DNA of 32,298 nucleotides from the NCBI GenBank assembly GCA_021830925.1, contig JAKBNS010000031.1, positions 1 to 32,298 on the forward strand, in the 5' to 3' direction. The notes beneath the pieces are model-generated. The model ran no database searches. It had not been told where the DNA came from and worked only from the letters and a program-made list of their open reading frames with translations. The stretch is from Pseudomonadota bacterium (GTDB lineage Bacteria > Pseudomonadota > Gammaproteobacteria > Burkholderiales > Burkholderiaceae_C). Made by a program: the position numbers and the translations under genes. Below, piece after piece: positions 15,431-25,300 of this stretch (the first letter of the stretch is position 1; every line of letters starts with the position of its first letter).

Positions 15431-17380
15431 GGCGCCCGCCGCGCGGGCCGGCGCCTCGGGGCCGCCGGCTTCACCGACCAGTCGGCGCAGGTCGGCCTCG
15501 GTCAGGGTCTCGCGGCTCAACAGTTGCGCGGCCCCCTGCTCCAGTTGCCCCCGGCGTTGCTCCAGCAAGGCGCGCGCGCGCTCGAAGGCCGCCCCCACCA
15601 GATCGCGCACCGCGCAGTCGATCTCGCGCGCGGTCTGCTCGCTGTAGTTGCGCTGCGGGGGCAACGGCGTGCCCAGCATGCTCTGCGGCGTGTCCTCCAG
15701 CGACACCTGACCCAGCGTGTCCACCATGGCGTAGCGCGTGGCCATGCTGCGGGCGATGTCGCTGGCCTTGGCCAGGTCGTCGGCGGCGCCGGTGGACACG
15801 ACGCCGAACACCAGGGACTCGGCCGCGCGCCCGCCCATGAGCACGGCCATCTTGTTCTCCAGCTCGACTCGGGTCATCAGGTAGCGGTCCTCGATCGGGC
15901 GCTGGATGGTGTAGCCCAGCGAGCCGATGCCGCGAGGAATGATCGACACCTTGTGCACCACCTCGCTGCCGGGCAGGCTCATGGCCACCAGCGCATGTCC
16001 CATCTCGTGGTGGGCCACCACCTCGCGCTCGTGGGGATTGAGCAGGCGGTTGCGCTTTTCCAGGCCGGCGACGATGCGCTCGACGGCACGCGTGAAATGC
16101 TCCGCGGTCACCGCCTTCGCGTCGTCGCGCGTGGCCAGCAACGCCGCCTCGTTGACCAGGTTGGCGAGATCCGCGCCGGAAAAGCCGGGGGTCAGCGCGG
16201 CCACCTGCTCCAGGTCCACCGTGGGGTCGAGGCGCACCTTGCGCACGTGCACGCGCAGGATCTGCACCCGCCCGACCTTGTCGGGGCGGTCCACCAGCAC
16301 CTGGCGGTCGAAGCGCCCGGCCCGCAGCAGCGCCGGATCGAGGATCTCGGGGCGGTTGGTGGCGGCCAGGATGACCAGGCCCGAACTGGGGTCGAAGCCG
16401 TCGAGCTCGACCAGCAGCTGATTGAGGGTCTGCTCCTTCTCGTCGTGTCCGCCGCCGCCGAAGCCCCCCGCGCCGCGCGCGCGCCCCAGCGCGTCGAGCT
16501 CGTCGATGAAAATGATCGCCGGCGCCTTGCCGCGCGCCTGCTCGAACAGGTCGCGCACGCGGGCGGCCCCCACGCCCACGAACATCTCGACGAACTCCGA
16601 GCCGCTGATCGAAAAGAACGGCACCCCGGCCTCCCCGGCCACGGCGCGCGCCAGCAGGGTCTTGCCGGTACCCGGCGGCCCCACCAGCAGCACGCCCTTG
16701 GGCGCGCGCGCTCCGAGGCGGCCGAGGCCCTGCGGATCCTTGAGGAACTCCACCACTTCCTGCAGTTCCGCCTTGGCCTCGTCCACGCCGGCCACGTCGG
16801 CGTAACTCACGCCCGTGCTGTTCTCCATGTAGACCTTGGCGCGGCTCTTGCCGATGGACAGGAATCCCCCGCCCAGGCCTCCCTGGCGATCTGCGAAGCG
16901 CCGCACCATGAAGTACCACACCCCGAAGAAGGCCAGCGCCGGAAACACCCACGACAACAGGTTGGCCAGCCAGGCGTTGCTGGGAAGCTGCTCGTAGCGC
17001 ACGCCGTAGCGTTGCAACTGCTGCGCAACCTGAGGATCCACGCGCAGCGCCACGAGCTTGGTCGGGCCCTTCGGCGCGGGCTGGCGCAGCGTGCCCGTGA
17101 TGGTCTGCTCGCCGAGCTGAACCTGGCTGAAGCGGCCTTGCTGCAAGGCGGTCTCGAACTCGCTGTAGGGCACGGTCTGCACCTGCGCGGCGCCCTGCCA
17201 CAGGCTCTGCAGCCACAGCAGCACCAGCATCGCCACCAGCCAGTAGCCGAAATGGATGCGCGCCTTGGGGTCCAGGCGCGGCAGGCGCATGCGCGGCCGC
17301 CCTCCCCGTCCAGGGTCGCCGCGATCCTGCGTCGCATCGGGCCCGCGATCGCTCGGGGAATCCTCGTCAGCCTTGGACAT
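15428..17380 (-). CDS. ftsH: ATP-dependent zinc metalloprotease FtsH (probable second copy)
   Basis: A 650-residue inner-membrane AAA protease that extracts and degrades membrane and short-lived proteins. After a charged 40-residue N-terminal tail, membrane segments lie at about 45-62 and 140-160 around a small periplasmic domain. The AAA domain has GPPGTGKT (Lys240), IIFIDE (289-294), and the second-region-of-homology [19 protein letters not shown] with arginine fingers. The protease zinc site HEMGH is at 458-462, with a third acidic ligand in [13 protein letters not shown] ribosome site is 8 bases before 17380. It sits 45 bp behind the oxidase assembly genes on the same strand, not beside rlmE, folP or glmM where the main FtsH usually lies. 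Confidence 0.93.
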   Translation of the reverse strand: MSKADEDSPSDRGPDATQDRGDPGRGGRPRMRLPRLDPKARIHFGYWLVAMLVLLWLQSLWQGAAQVQTVPYSEFETALQQGRFSQVQLGEQTITGTLRQPAPKGPTKLVALRVDPQVAQQLQRYGVRYEQLPSNAWLANLLSWVFPALAFFGVWYFMVRRFADRQGGLGGGFLSIGKSRAKVYMENSTGVSYADVAGVDEAKAELQEVVEFLKDPQGLGRLGARAPKGVLLVGPPGTGKTLLARAVAGEAGVPFFSISGSEFVEMFVGVGAARVRDLFEQARGKAPAIIFIDELDALGRARGAGGFGGGGHDEKEQTLNQLLVELDGFDPSSGLVILAATNRPEILDPALLRAGRFDRQVLVDRPDKVGRVQILRVHVRKVRLDPTVDLEQVAALTPGFSGADLANLVNEAALLATRDDAKAVTAEHFTRAVERIVAGLEKRNRLLNPHEREVVAHHEMGHALVAMSLPGSEVVHKVSIIPRGIGSLGYTIQRPIEDRYLMTRVELENKMAVLMGGRAAESLVFGVVSTGAADDLAKASDIARSMATRYAMVDTLGQVSLEDTPQSMLGTPLPPQRNYSEQTAREIDCAVRDLVGAAFERARALLEQRRGQLEQGAAQLLSRETLTEADLRRLVGEAGGPEAPARAAGA

Positions 17381-17389
17381 CGCGCATCT

Positions 17390-17420
17390 CCGGGTGCCTC
17401 GCTGATGCCAGCATACCCGG
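17390..17420 (-). other. Stem-loop between the CtaG-type gene and ftsH
   Basis: CCGGGT (17390-17395) pairs with ACCCGG (17415-17420), and inside it GCTG (17401-17404) pairs with CAGC (17409-17412). In the minus-strand RNA the last two bases of the outer stem are the first G residues of the ftsH Shine-Dalgarno GGAGA. The structure could tune ftsH translation relative to the oxidase genes upstream. Confidence 0.35.
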
Positions 17421-17425
17421 CGCGG

Positions 17426-18166
17426 TCACGGCGAACCTTGCGTTGACGCATCCCCCATGATCAGCATCCAGGCCGCGCGCAATTGCAGCGGCAGGCCGGC
17501 GACGAACATCGCCAGTCCGGCATAGTGCTGGTCCTGCAGCGGGCTCAGGTTCCACAGGCACAGCACGTCCAGATAGGGCATGTACAGCACCCGCGGGCTC
17601 CATACCCAGACGGCGGCGACCAGCATCATCGGCAGGCTCGCCAGCCAGCCGACCAGCCCGGCCAGCCAGCGCCGCCGGATGCCGCGGCTGCCGTCGAGCA
17701 GTTGCGCCCACATCATCAGGCCGCCGATCAGCAGCAGCACCCCGATGGGTGCGCTGAACACCGCGTTGGCCAGCGCGCTCTCGAACAGGCCGGGCAGGTT
17801 CAGCGCCAGGGTCAGCAGCACGAACACCGACACGGCGACCCAGGGATCGATCAGCCAACGCGCCCACCAGCGCTGGTTCGGCTCGCGCCAGGTCGTGCGC
17901 GCGCGGACCGGAACCCCCAGCAACAGCAGCGGCGACACGCCCTGCCCGAGCAGCATCAAGGCCGCAGCGTAGGCGCTCATCGATTGCAGCGGATCGTGCA
18001 GGCCCCAGGCCGCGGCCAGGGTGCTCGCGCAGCCCGCCGCGAACAGCGCGGCGCGTCCAGCCCCCCAGGAACCCCGCCAGGCCAGCCAGGCGTAGCCGGC
18101 GAGAACCGTCAGCACACCCAGCGCCCAGCCGCCCCACGCGCCAGCCCCCCAGGAAGTCGGGGTCAT
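17426..18166 (-). CDS. Caa3_CtaG-type cytochrome oxidase assembly membrane protein
   Basis: A 246-residue polytopic inner-membrane protein. Several hydrophobic helices, an HDPLQSMSAYAAALMLLGQG segment, and the late DQHYAGLAMFVAGLPLQL motif match the Caa3_CtaG family, needed to assemble caa3-type oxidases (it is not the Cox11 protein also called CtaG). The start overlaps the stop of the SCO gene as ATGA (18166-18163), so the two are translationally coupled. Its place directly behind subunit I and SCO supports a role in building the CuB/haem site of the oxidase encoded here. The exact molecular function of this family is poorly known. Confidence 0.8.
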   Translation of the reverse strand: MTPTSWGAGAWGGWALGVLTVLAGYAWLAWRGSWGAGRAALFAAGCASTLAAAWGLHDPLQSMSAYAAALMLLGQGVSPLLLLGVPVRARTTWREPNQRWWARWLIDPWVAVSVFVLLTLALNLPGLFESALANAVFSAPIGVLLLIGGLMMWAQLLDGSRGIRRRWLAGLVGWLASLPMMLVAAVWVWSPRVLYMPYLDVLCLWNLSPLQDQHYAGLAMFVAGLPLQLRAAWMLIMGDASTQGSP

Positions 18167-18834
18167 CGCAGCATGGCGCGCAGGTCGCCGCGCAGCAGGC
18201 CGTGCGCGGCCAACTGGGCATAGCCGTAGCGGGCGCGCAGATGCCCCCGCGGCCCCACCAGCGTGACCGAGGCGCTGTGGTCGAACCAGTAATCACCGGC
18301 ACCGCCACGGGCATCGTCCACGCGGCGCCAGCGCACGCCCCATTGCGCGGCGCTGCGCGCGGTCGCCGCGGCATCACCGCGCAGCGCCGTCGCCGCGGGC
18401 AGCAAGGCATCCAGGTAGGCGCGCAGCACCTTCGGCGTATCGCGCGCCGGGTCCAGCGTGACGAACACCACCTGGACCCTGCCCGCCTGCGGGCCCAGGC
18501 CGTCCAGCACGCGAGCCAGTCGCACGAGGGTCAGCGGGCACACGTCGGGGCAATGGGTGTAGCCGAAGAACACCAGCACGGCGTCGCCGCGCCGGGCGCC
18601 CCAGGCGAAGGCACGGCCATGGGTGTCGCGCAGGCCCTGGAAGGCTGGCGCGGGGCGCCCATCGAGCATGTGTCCGTGCAGCGCGGGGCCGCGCCCACCA
18701 TCGCGTCCCCAGGCCCACAGCAGCAAGCCGATCAGTCCGCAGACCGTCAGCGCCCGCAGCGCCGAGCCCCGCCAGCCCCCGCCGGAGCAGGCCCGGCGCG
18801 CGGGAAGATCACCAGATGTGGAAGCCGACGGCAT
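18163..18834 (-). CDS. SCO1/SenC-family copper chaperone
   Basis: A 223-residue membrane-anchored thioredoxin-fold protein that delivers copper to the CuA site of oxidase subunit II. One membrane anchor lies at about residues 26-43. The copper site is Cys95 and Cys99 in [10 protein letters not shown] plus His186 in [27 protein letters not shown] is the usual SCO segment. The ATG at 18834 overlaps the end of subunit I by 26 bp. No later start precedes the anchor, so this overlap is likely real. It is coupled to the next gene by ATGA. Confidence 0.9.
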   Translation of the reverse strand: MPSASTSGDLPARRACSGGGWRGSALRALTVCGLIGLLLWAWGRDGGRGPALHGHMLDGRPAPAFQGLRDTHGRAFAWGARRGDAVLVFFGYTHCPDVCPLTLVRLARVLDGLGPQAGRVQVVFVTLDPARDTPKVLRAYLDALLPAATALRGDAAATARSAAQWGVRWRRVDDARGGAGDYWFDHSASVTLVGPRGHLRARYGYAQLAAHGLLRGDLRAMLR

Positions 18835-20512
18835 GGATGGGATGCGTGAGCATCGGCCACAGGGTCGGGATGTACACCGCCAGCGTGATGACCAGGGTGA
18901 CCGCGGTCCACAGGCCCAGCGGCTCGGCGATGCGCGCCATCACCGAGTGCTCGGGTCCGGTGATCACCTGGGCGAAGGGGATCTGGCGCATCGCCTGCTC
19001 GTCGCGGCGCCCGAACAGGGTGCCGAAGAAGCACACGAAAAAGGCGATGGCCCCGAGCCCGGCGATCGCGCCGCCGATGCCCACCACCTCCAGCGCGCCG
19101 TGCACGGCGCCGTACAGGCGCATGTACTGGGCGTGCGGCAGCGCCGAGATCCAGGCGCGGCGCGGCACGCCGTCCAAGCCCGCCCAGTGCCCGGCGAAGC
19201 CCCACACCATCAGCCCGACGAACCACAGCCACACGGAAGCCAGCGCCAGGCGCGGTGCGAACAGGCGTCGGCCGGTCAGGTGCGGCAGCAGCCAGAAACT
19301 CACGCCCATGAACACCAGCGTGGTCATCGTGCCCACAGTCAGGTGGAAGTGCGCGGGAATCCACAGGGTGTTGTGCACCACGTTGTCGAGCTGCCAGCTG
19401 GCGTTGACGATGCCGCCGGCGCCGCCGAAGATGAAACTCACCAGGGCCAGCACCTGCGCCGCCACCGATGGGTCGCGCCAGGGCAGCGCGGTCCACCAGC
19501 CCATCAGGCCCTTGCCGCCGCGCCTGCGTCCGGCGTACTCCAGGCTCAGCGCCACCGTGAAGGCGGTGATCAGGCTGGGGATCGCGACAGACAGGGTCAG
19601 CGCGGTGACCACTCCCTTGATCACCGGCGCGATGCCCGGATCGGTGTACTGGTGGTGGGTCCCCACGGGTACCGAGAACACCATCAGCAGCAGAAAGGCC
19701 AGGCGCGCCAGCGGATCCGACACCAGCTTGCCGCCGGCCTGGCGCGGGAGCAGCGCGTAGATCGAGATGTAGCCCGGCATCAGCCAGTAGTACACGATCG
19801 GGTGCCCGGTCCACCAGAACAGGGTCCGCGCCAGCAGCGGGTCGATGGTGGAGGTCAGGCCCAGCGACCAGGGGTCGAGCAGGAACACCGCCTCGCTGGC
19901 CGCGCCCAGCGCGGCCAGCAGCCACATGAGCAGGATGCTGGCGCTCATGAAGGTCACCAGCGGCGTGACCTGCCCCGGGTTCGCGCGCTTCCAGCGCGCG
20001 CGCAGGTCGAGCACCACGATCAGCGGCAGCAGGCTGGCCACCACCACCAGCGTGATGCCGAGATAGAAGTACGGGCTTCCCTGCAGCGGCGGATAGAAGG
20101 TGTAGAGCACGCTCGACGAGTTGTCGAACATGGCGTAGGCCGCCATCAGCGTGCCCAGCAACATGAGCCCGTAGGTGAACCAGCCCAGCGCCAGGTTCGG
20201 ACGCAGCTTGAGTTCGCGCGCCGGCAGGTAGATCAGCCAGCCGGAGATGGTGAAAAAGGTGAACACGAAGGCGTTGAGCACTCCGTGCAGGGTCAGGCCC
20301 TGGTAATAGGTCTTGAGGAAGGGCGCCAGGTAGGGATAGAGATCGATGCCCGCGTAGTTGGCCCCCTGCAGCACGCCGATGGAAATCCCCACCAGCAAGG
20401 CGCAGAAACCGGTGATCCAGAAGGCCAGCAGCAGGCGCTTGGCCGCCACCACGTCCTCGGATACGGCGAGCGCGTCGCTGCGCGCGGCGCCTTGGGTCAT
20501 GACGGCGCTCAT
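18809..20512 (-). CDS. Haem-copper oxidase subunit I, B-type (ba3-like)
   Basis: A 567-residue catalytic subunit with about 13-14 membrane helices that reduces O2 and pumps protons. Metal ligands are visible: His76 (low-spin haem) in [11 protein letters not shown], His237 and Tyr241 in [10 protein letters not shown] (CuB and the cross-linked Tyr), His286-His287 in GTHHQY (CuB), and His388 and His390 in PAHFHLTVG (haems). The GHPIV motif has Ile where A-type enzymes have the D-channel Glu, so this is a B-type oxidase like Thermus ba3. The start ATG overlaps the subunit II stop as ATGA (20512-20509). A second Met at residue 5 is also possible. B-type enzymes usually have high O2 affinity. Confidence 0.92.
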   Translation of the reverse strand: MSAVMTQGAARSDALAVSEDVVAAKRLLLAFWITGFCALLVGISIGVLQGANYAGIDLYPYLAPFLKTYYQGLTLHGVLNAFVFTFFTISGWLIYLPARELKLRPNLALGWFTYGLMLLGTLMAAYAMFDNSSSVLYTFYPPLQGSPYFYLGITLVVVASLLPLIVVLDLRARWKRANPGQVTPLVTFMSASILLMWLLAALGAASEAVFLLDPWSLGLTSTIDPLLARTLFWWTGHPIVYYWLMPGYISIYALLPRQAGGKLVSDPLARLAFLLLMVFSVPVGTHHQYTDPGIAPVIKGVVTALTLSVAIPSLITAFTVALSLEYAGRRRGGKGLMGWWTALPWRDPSVAAQVLALVSFIFGGAGGIVNASWQLDNVVHNTLWIPAHFHLTVGTMTTLVFMGVSFWLLPHLTGRRLFAPRLALASVWLWFVGLMVWGFAGHWAGLDGVPRRAWISALPHAQYMRLYGAVHGALEVVGIGGAIAGLGAIAFFVCFFGTLFGRRDEQAMRQIPFAQVITGPEHSVMARIAEPLGLWTAVTLVITLAVYIPTLWPMLTHPIHAVGFHIW

Positions 20513-21045
20513 GCCTGGGCCCTCCCGGTGATGACGATCTTGCCGATCATCGCCTGGTGCCCCGCCCCGCAGTACTCGTTGCAGATGATGTAGTAGGTGC
20601 CGGGCTTGTCGAAGGTGTAGCTGACGTGGCCGACGACGCCGGGAATGGCCGTCAGGTTGATGCTGGTGCCCTGGATCTCGAAGCCGTGCAACACGTCGCC
20701 GCTGGTGACGTAGAAGGTCACGTGGGCGCCGGCCGGCAGGGTCAGCGGTGTACCGGTGCCGGGGGTCCAGGACCAGATGCGTCCCATCTCGTACACGTTG
20801 TAGGAGTTCGGGCCCGTCTGCTTCACCCCGCTGCCCTGGAAGTCGGCCAGGGTGGCGGGCGTGTTGGGATCGGCATAGATGTGCGCGGTCTTGGCCACCA
20901 CGCCGTAGTCATGCACCACCAGGTAGACCGCGGCGATGAACAAGACGGCGATCATGACCACGGAAATGAAAACCCAGGCGCGCTCGTGGCGCTGCGCGGC
21001 CTGGTGGAAGCGGTGCTCGAAGGCGTCCGTCGTTGTCGAACTCAT
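20509..21045 (-). CDS. Haem-copper oxidase subunit II with CuA site (ba3-like)
   Basis: A 178-residue subunit that accepts electrons from a c-type cytochrome or other donor. It has a single N-terminal membrane anchor (about residues 23-46), unlike the two helices of A-type subunit II, then a periplasmic cupredoxin domain. CuA ligands are His120 in GDVLHGFEI and Cys155, Cys159, His163 and Met166 in [12 protein letters not shown]. Size and single anchor match ba3-type subunit II. It starts 9 bp after the small upstream gene; the GAGGAG ribosome site overlaps that gene's stop. No cytochrome c domain is fused to it. Confidence 0.93.
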   Translation of the reverse strand: MSSTTTDAFEHRFHQAAQRHERAWVFISVVMIAVLFIAAVYLVVHDYGVVAKTAHIYADPNTPATLADFQGSGVKQTGPNSYNVYEMGRIWSWTPGTGTPLTLPAGAHVTFYVTSGDVLHGFEIQGTSINLTAIPGVVGHVSYTFDKPGTYYIICNEYCGAGHQAMIGKIVITGRAQA

Positions 21046-21054
21046 TGCGGCTCC

Positions 21055-21255
21055 TCAGGCGTGCGCGGAAAAGAACACCGCGATCATCACCCACAGCGCG
21101 ACGACCACGACGAACAACGCGCCGACGATCACCCACGCGCCCATGGGGCGGGCGAATTTCAGGTCGGGTGTCGGCCAATCGGCCTCGGCCAGCGCTGGCG
21201 CGCCCTCGCGCGCGCCGGGCAGCGCGAGCGGCTGATAAGGGTGCTCTACGGACAT
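21055..21255 (-). CDS. Small single-span protein, probable oxidase subunit IIa-like
   Basis: A 66-residue protein with a soluble N-terminal half (MSVEHPYQPLALPGAREG and onward) and one membrane helix near the C-terminus (about residues 40-62, WVIVGALFVVVVALWVMIAVF). Start at 21255 is fixed by AAGGAG 8-9 bases upstream. It is the first gene of the oxidase operon and is 9 bp from subunit II. The position matches the small extra subunit (IIa/CbaD type) of ba3 oxidases, but I infer this from place and shape; there is no strong sequence signature in so short a protein. Confidence 0.7.
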   Translation of the reverse strand: MSVEHPYQPLALPGAREGAPALAEADWPTPDLKFARPMGAWVIVGALFVVVVALWVMIAVFFSAHA

Positions 21256-21303
21256 GAACAAGGCTCCTTGCTGGAATGCGCGCCGGAAACGGCGCCAGAG
21301 CAA

Positions 21304-21345
21304 AGCCTAGGCACGAGCGGAGATCTTTCGATTGAGCCAAGTCAT
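21304..21345 (-). promoter_or_regulatory. Candidate FNR/ANR-type promoter of the oxidase operon
   Basis: TTGAG-CCAA-GTCAT at 21332-21345 matches the FNR/ANR consensus TTGAT-N4-ATCAA at 7 of the 8 core TTGA/TCAA bases. On the minus strand TAGGCT (21309-21304) is a weak -10. If it sets the start near 21297, the box is centred at -41.5, exactly the class II activator position. The leader would be about 42 bases. The rest of the 291-bp gap (21256-21546) is less GC-rich than its surroundings and holds another loose -35-like TTGAAA (minus strand, 21390-21385). Confidence 0.4.
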
Positions 21346-21546
21346 ACGGCACGACGAAGCTTTGGATATAAATGCGTCGGAGTGTTTCAAGCGTAAGCAA
21401 GCCATTCCGAGCAGCAATCCGGCGCATTTCACGATTTGCTTGGTGAAACTCTGCAATGCGTCGAATCCGCGGGATTCCCGACAAGGCGCGCCAGATTCGC
21501 CTCGCGCAAACCGCGGCCCGCCCGAGCGACCGCGCGCCCGATGGGT

Positions 21547-22302
21547 TCAGAACGGCGTCGGATGCCCGATGGCCCGCGAGCCCAGCCACAGCAGCCCGAT
21601 CAGCAGCGGTTGGTGCAGCAGGTAGATGCTCAGCGGCCAGCGCCCCAGCCAGGCCAGTGGCGCCACGCGCGGCAAGACGCGCAGTGGACGCAGGTCCACG
21701 CGCCGCAGCAACGCGCCCAGGCCGGCGCCGGCCCAGAACACGCCCAGCCACGGCAGCAGCGGCACGTAGTCCTCGGTGACGGGCTTGCGCGTGATCAATC
21801 CGGTCCAGTTCCACAGCGGCGGGTTGAAACGCGCGGATGCCAGCACATGCGGCGCCGCGATGACCAGCGGCGCCAGCACCAGCACCCAGGCGCCCAGGCG
21901 CCTGCCCAGCACCCGGTGCACCAGGAGCATCGCCGCCACCCCCTGCAGGATGCCGAAGTAGATGAAACTCTGCGGGAACACCAGCCAGCTGCCCACAACC
22001 ACCAGCAGGCCGGCGCCGAAGATCTGCGCCCAGCGCTTCCAGAACGCGGCTTCGCTGCGCGCGCGCGCGTCGCCCACCGCCTGGCTCAGCCCCGAGCTGA
22101 GCAGGAACAGGCTGACGATGCACACGCGTTGCCACAACCACAGCGGGTCGGTGTAGAAGTCGGTGTGGATGTAGCCGAACCAATTCAGGTCGAAGCTGAA
22201 ATGAAAGGCCATCATCCACACGATGGCCAGCCCGCGCAGGCTGTCCAGCCCGCCCAGGCGGCTCGCGCCCCCCAGCGGATTGCGGGCACCGGTCTCAGGC
22301 AC
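21547..22302 (-). CDS. DUF1624 / HGSNAT-catalytic-domain membrane protein
   Basis: A 251-residue polytopic inner-membrane protein related to heparan-alpha-glucosaminide N-acetyltransferase-type acyltransferases (DUF1624). The family opening [26 protein letters not shown], with a conserved His, the YFGILQGVA helix, and the late [22 protein letters not shown] region support this. The bacterial substrate is unknown; transfer of an acetyl group to a sugar is only a family-based guess. The best start is GTG at 22302, which overlaps the end of purL by 8 bp. No strong ribosome site is seen, so it may depend on translation of purL. Confidence 0.78.
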   Translation of the reverse strand: MPETGARNPLGGASRLGGLDSLRGLAIVWMMAFHFSFDLNWFGYIHTDFYTDPLWLWQRVCIVSLFLLSSGLSQAVGDARARSEAAFWKRWAQIFGAGLLVVVGSWLVFPQSFIYFGILQGVAAMLLVHRVLGRRLGAWVLVLAPLVIAAPHVLASARFNPPLWNWTGLITRKPVTEDYVPLLPWLGVFWAGAGLGALLRRVDLRPLRVLPRVAPLAWLGRWPLSIYLLHQPLLIGLLWLGSRAIGHPTPF

Positions 22303-25300
22303 ACCAGGCTCGCGCGTTGCGGAACATGCGGGTCCACGGCGAGGCGTCGCCCCATTCGCGCGGCGCCCAGCTGAACTGCAACCCGCGGTGCACTCGCTCC
22401 GGGTGGGGCATCAGCGCGGTGAAGCGTCCGTCCGCGGTGGTCACTCCGGTCAGTCCGCCCGCGCTTCCGTTGGGATTGAGCGGATAGGCCTCGGTGGGGC
22501 GTCCGTGACCGTCGACGAAACGCAGCGCCGCGTCGACCCCCGCCGCGTCGCCCTGTTGCGAGAAGTCCGCATAGCCCTCGCCGTGCGCCACCACGATGGG
22601 CATGCGGCTGCCGGCCATGCCGCTGAAGAACAGCGACGGCGACGGCAACACCTCGACCATCGCCAGGCGCGCCTCGTACTGCTCGGAGCGATTGCGGGTG
22701 AAGCGCGGCCAGGCCTGCGCGCCGGGGATCATCGGCGCCAGCGCGGCCAGCATCTGGCAGCCGTTGCACACGCCCAGCGCGAAGGTATCGCTGCGCCCGA
22801 AGAATTCCGCGAAGCCCTGCTCCAGCGCCGGGTTGAACCGGATGGTGCGCGCCCAGCCCTCGCCGGCGCCGAGCACGTCGCCGTAGCTGAATCCGCCGCA
22901 AGCCACCAGGCCGCGGAAAGCCCGCAGGTCCACGCGCCCGGCGATGAGGTCGCTCATGTGCACGTCGTGCGTGGCGAAACCGGCTCGGTCCATGGCCCAG
23001 GCCATCTCGCGCTGCGAGTTCACGCCCTGTTCGCGCAGGATCGCCACGCGCGGACGCGCCCCGGAGGCCACGAAAGGCGCAGCCACGTCTTCGGCCATGT
23101 CGAAGCGCAGCTCGGCATGCAGCCCGGGGTCGTCCCCGCAGGCCAGCGCATGCTCCGAGTCGGCGCACTCCGGGTTGTCGCGCAGGCTCGCGATGGCGTG
23201 CGAGACGTGGTCCCATTCGCGCATCAGCTCGGCGCGCGGCACCTGAAGCATGCGTCGGGAGTCGCGCCAGACCTCCAGCGTATCGCCGGGGCCCACCTGC
23301 CCGACCACGTGGCTGCAGGCCGACAGCCCATGCTCGCGCAGGATGCGCATCGCCTGGTCGCGCTGCTCCAGCCGAAGCTGCAGCACCACGCCGGGTTCCT
23401 CGTTGAACAACACGCGCAGGCCCAGGTCGTTGCGCCGCTCGGCGACCTGCTGCGCCCAGTTCTTCGCATCGCCCTCGTCCGGCAGCGCCTCCGCGGCGGC
23501 GATGGGCATGTCCAGGTTCAGGGCCAGGCCCGCCCGCCCGGCGAAGGCCATTTCGCACACGGCCGCCCACAGTCCGCCGTCGCTGCGGTCGTGGTAGGCC
23601 AGCACCAGGTCCTGCCGGCGCAGTTCGGCCAGCGCCGCGCACAGGCGCTGCAGGTCCTCGGCGTCGTCCAGGTCGGGCACCGGCTGCACCGCCTGGCCCA
23701 GGGCCTGCGCCAGGATGCTGCCGCCCATGCGCTGGCGGCCGTGGCCGAGGTCCACCAGCAACAGCACGGTGGCGCCCTGGTCCAGGCGCAGTTGCGGGGT
23801 CCAGGCTGCGCGCACGTCGTCCAGCACCGCGAAGGCCGACACCAGCAGCGACACCGGCGAACTCACCGAGCGCTCACCGCCGTCGGCCTGCCAGCGCGTG
23901 TGCATGGACAGCGAGTCCTTGCCCACCGGCACCGCGATGCCCAGGCGCGGGCACAGTTCCATCGCCACCGCGCGCACGGTCTCGTACAACGCGGCGTCCT
24001 GGCCCGGCTGGCCGCAGGCGGCCATCCAGTTGCACGACAGCTTGACCTGGCCCAGCGAGGGCAGCGGCGCGGCCAGCAGATTGGTCAGCGCCTCGGCCAC
24101 GGCCATGCGCCCGCTGGCTGCCGCGTCGGCCACGGCCAGCGGCGTGCGCTCGCCCATGGCCATGGCCTCGCCGCGCGTGCCGGCGTAATCGGCCAGGGTG
24201 ATGGCGCAATCGGCCACCGGCACCTGCCACGGCCCGACCATCGGGTCGCGGTGCGAGAGCCCGCCCACGGTGCGGTCGCCGATGCTGATCAGGAAACGCT
24301 TGCTGGCCACGCTGGGATGGCGCAGCACGGTGCGCGCCGCCCATTCGAGCTCCACCCCGGTGAGGTCGATGTCCGGCAGGCGCAGCGCCTGGCTGCGCAC
24401 GTCGCGCACCATGCGCGGCGGCTTGCCCAGCAGCACCGACATGGGCATGTCCACCGGCGCCTGCCCGAGCAGGCGGTCGGCCATGCGCAGCAGCGCGTCG
24501 TCCTGCGCGCGCCCGAGCACCGCGAAGGGGCAGCGCTCGCGCGCGCACAGCGCGGCGAATTCGTCCAGCGCCTCGGGAGCGATCGCCAGCACGTAGCGTT
24601 CCTGGCTTTCGTTGCACCAGATCTCGCGCGGGCTCAGGCCACTTTCCTCGACGGGCACGTCGCGCAATTCCAGGCTGGCGCCCAGACCCGCACCGTCGAC
24701 CAGTTCGGGCAGCGCGTTGGAAAGCCCGCCCGCGCCCACGTCGTGAATGGCCAGGATCGGGTTGGCCGCGCCGAGGCCGCGGCAGGCCTCGATGACCTCC
24801 TGCGCGCGACGTTGCATCTCGGGGTTGCCGCGCTGCACCGAATCGAAGTCCAGGTGTTCGGCATTGGTGCCGGTGGCCAGGCTGGAAGCCGCGCCGCCGC
24901 CCACGCCGATGCGCATGCCCGGGCCGCCCAGCTGCAGCAGCAGCGTGCCGGGCGGGAACTCGACCTTGTGGGTGTGCGCGTCGGCGATCTCGCCCACGCC
25001 CCCGGCGAGCATGATGGGCTTGTGGTAGCCCCAGCGGCGCTCGCCCGCGGCCTGTTCGAACACGCGGAACACGCCGCACAGGTTCGGGCGCCCGAACTCG
25101 TTGTTGAAGGCTGCCGCGCCGATCGGCCCGTCCACCATGATCTGCAGCGCGCTGGCCAGGTGCCCGGGGCGACCCACGTCCTCGCCCTCCCAGGGCTCGG
25201 GGCGCGCGGGATCCAGGCGCAGGCTGGACACATGGAACCCGCTCAGGCCGGCCTTCGGGCGACCGCCGCGGCCGGTGGCGCCCTCGTCACGGATTTCCCC

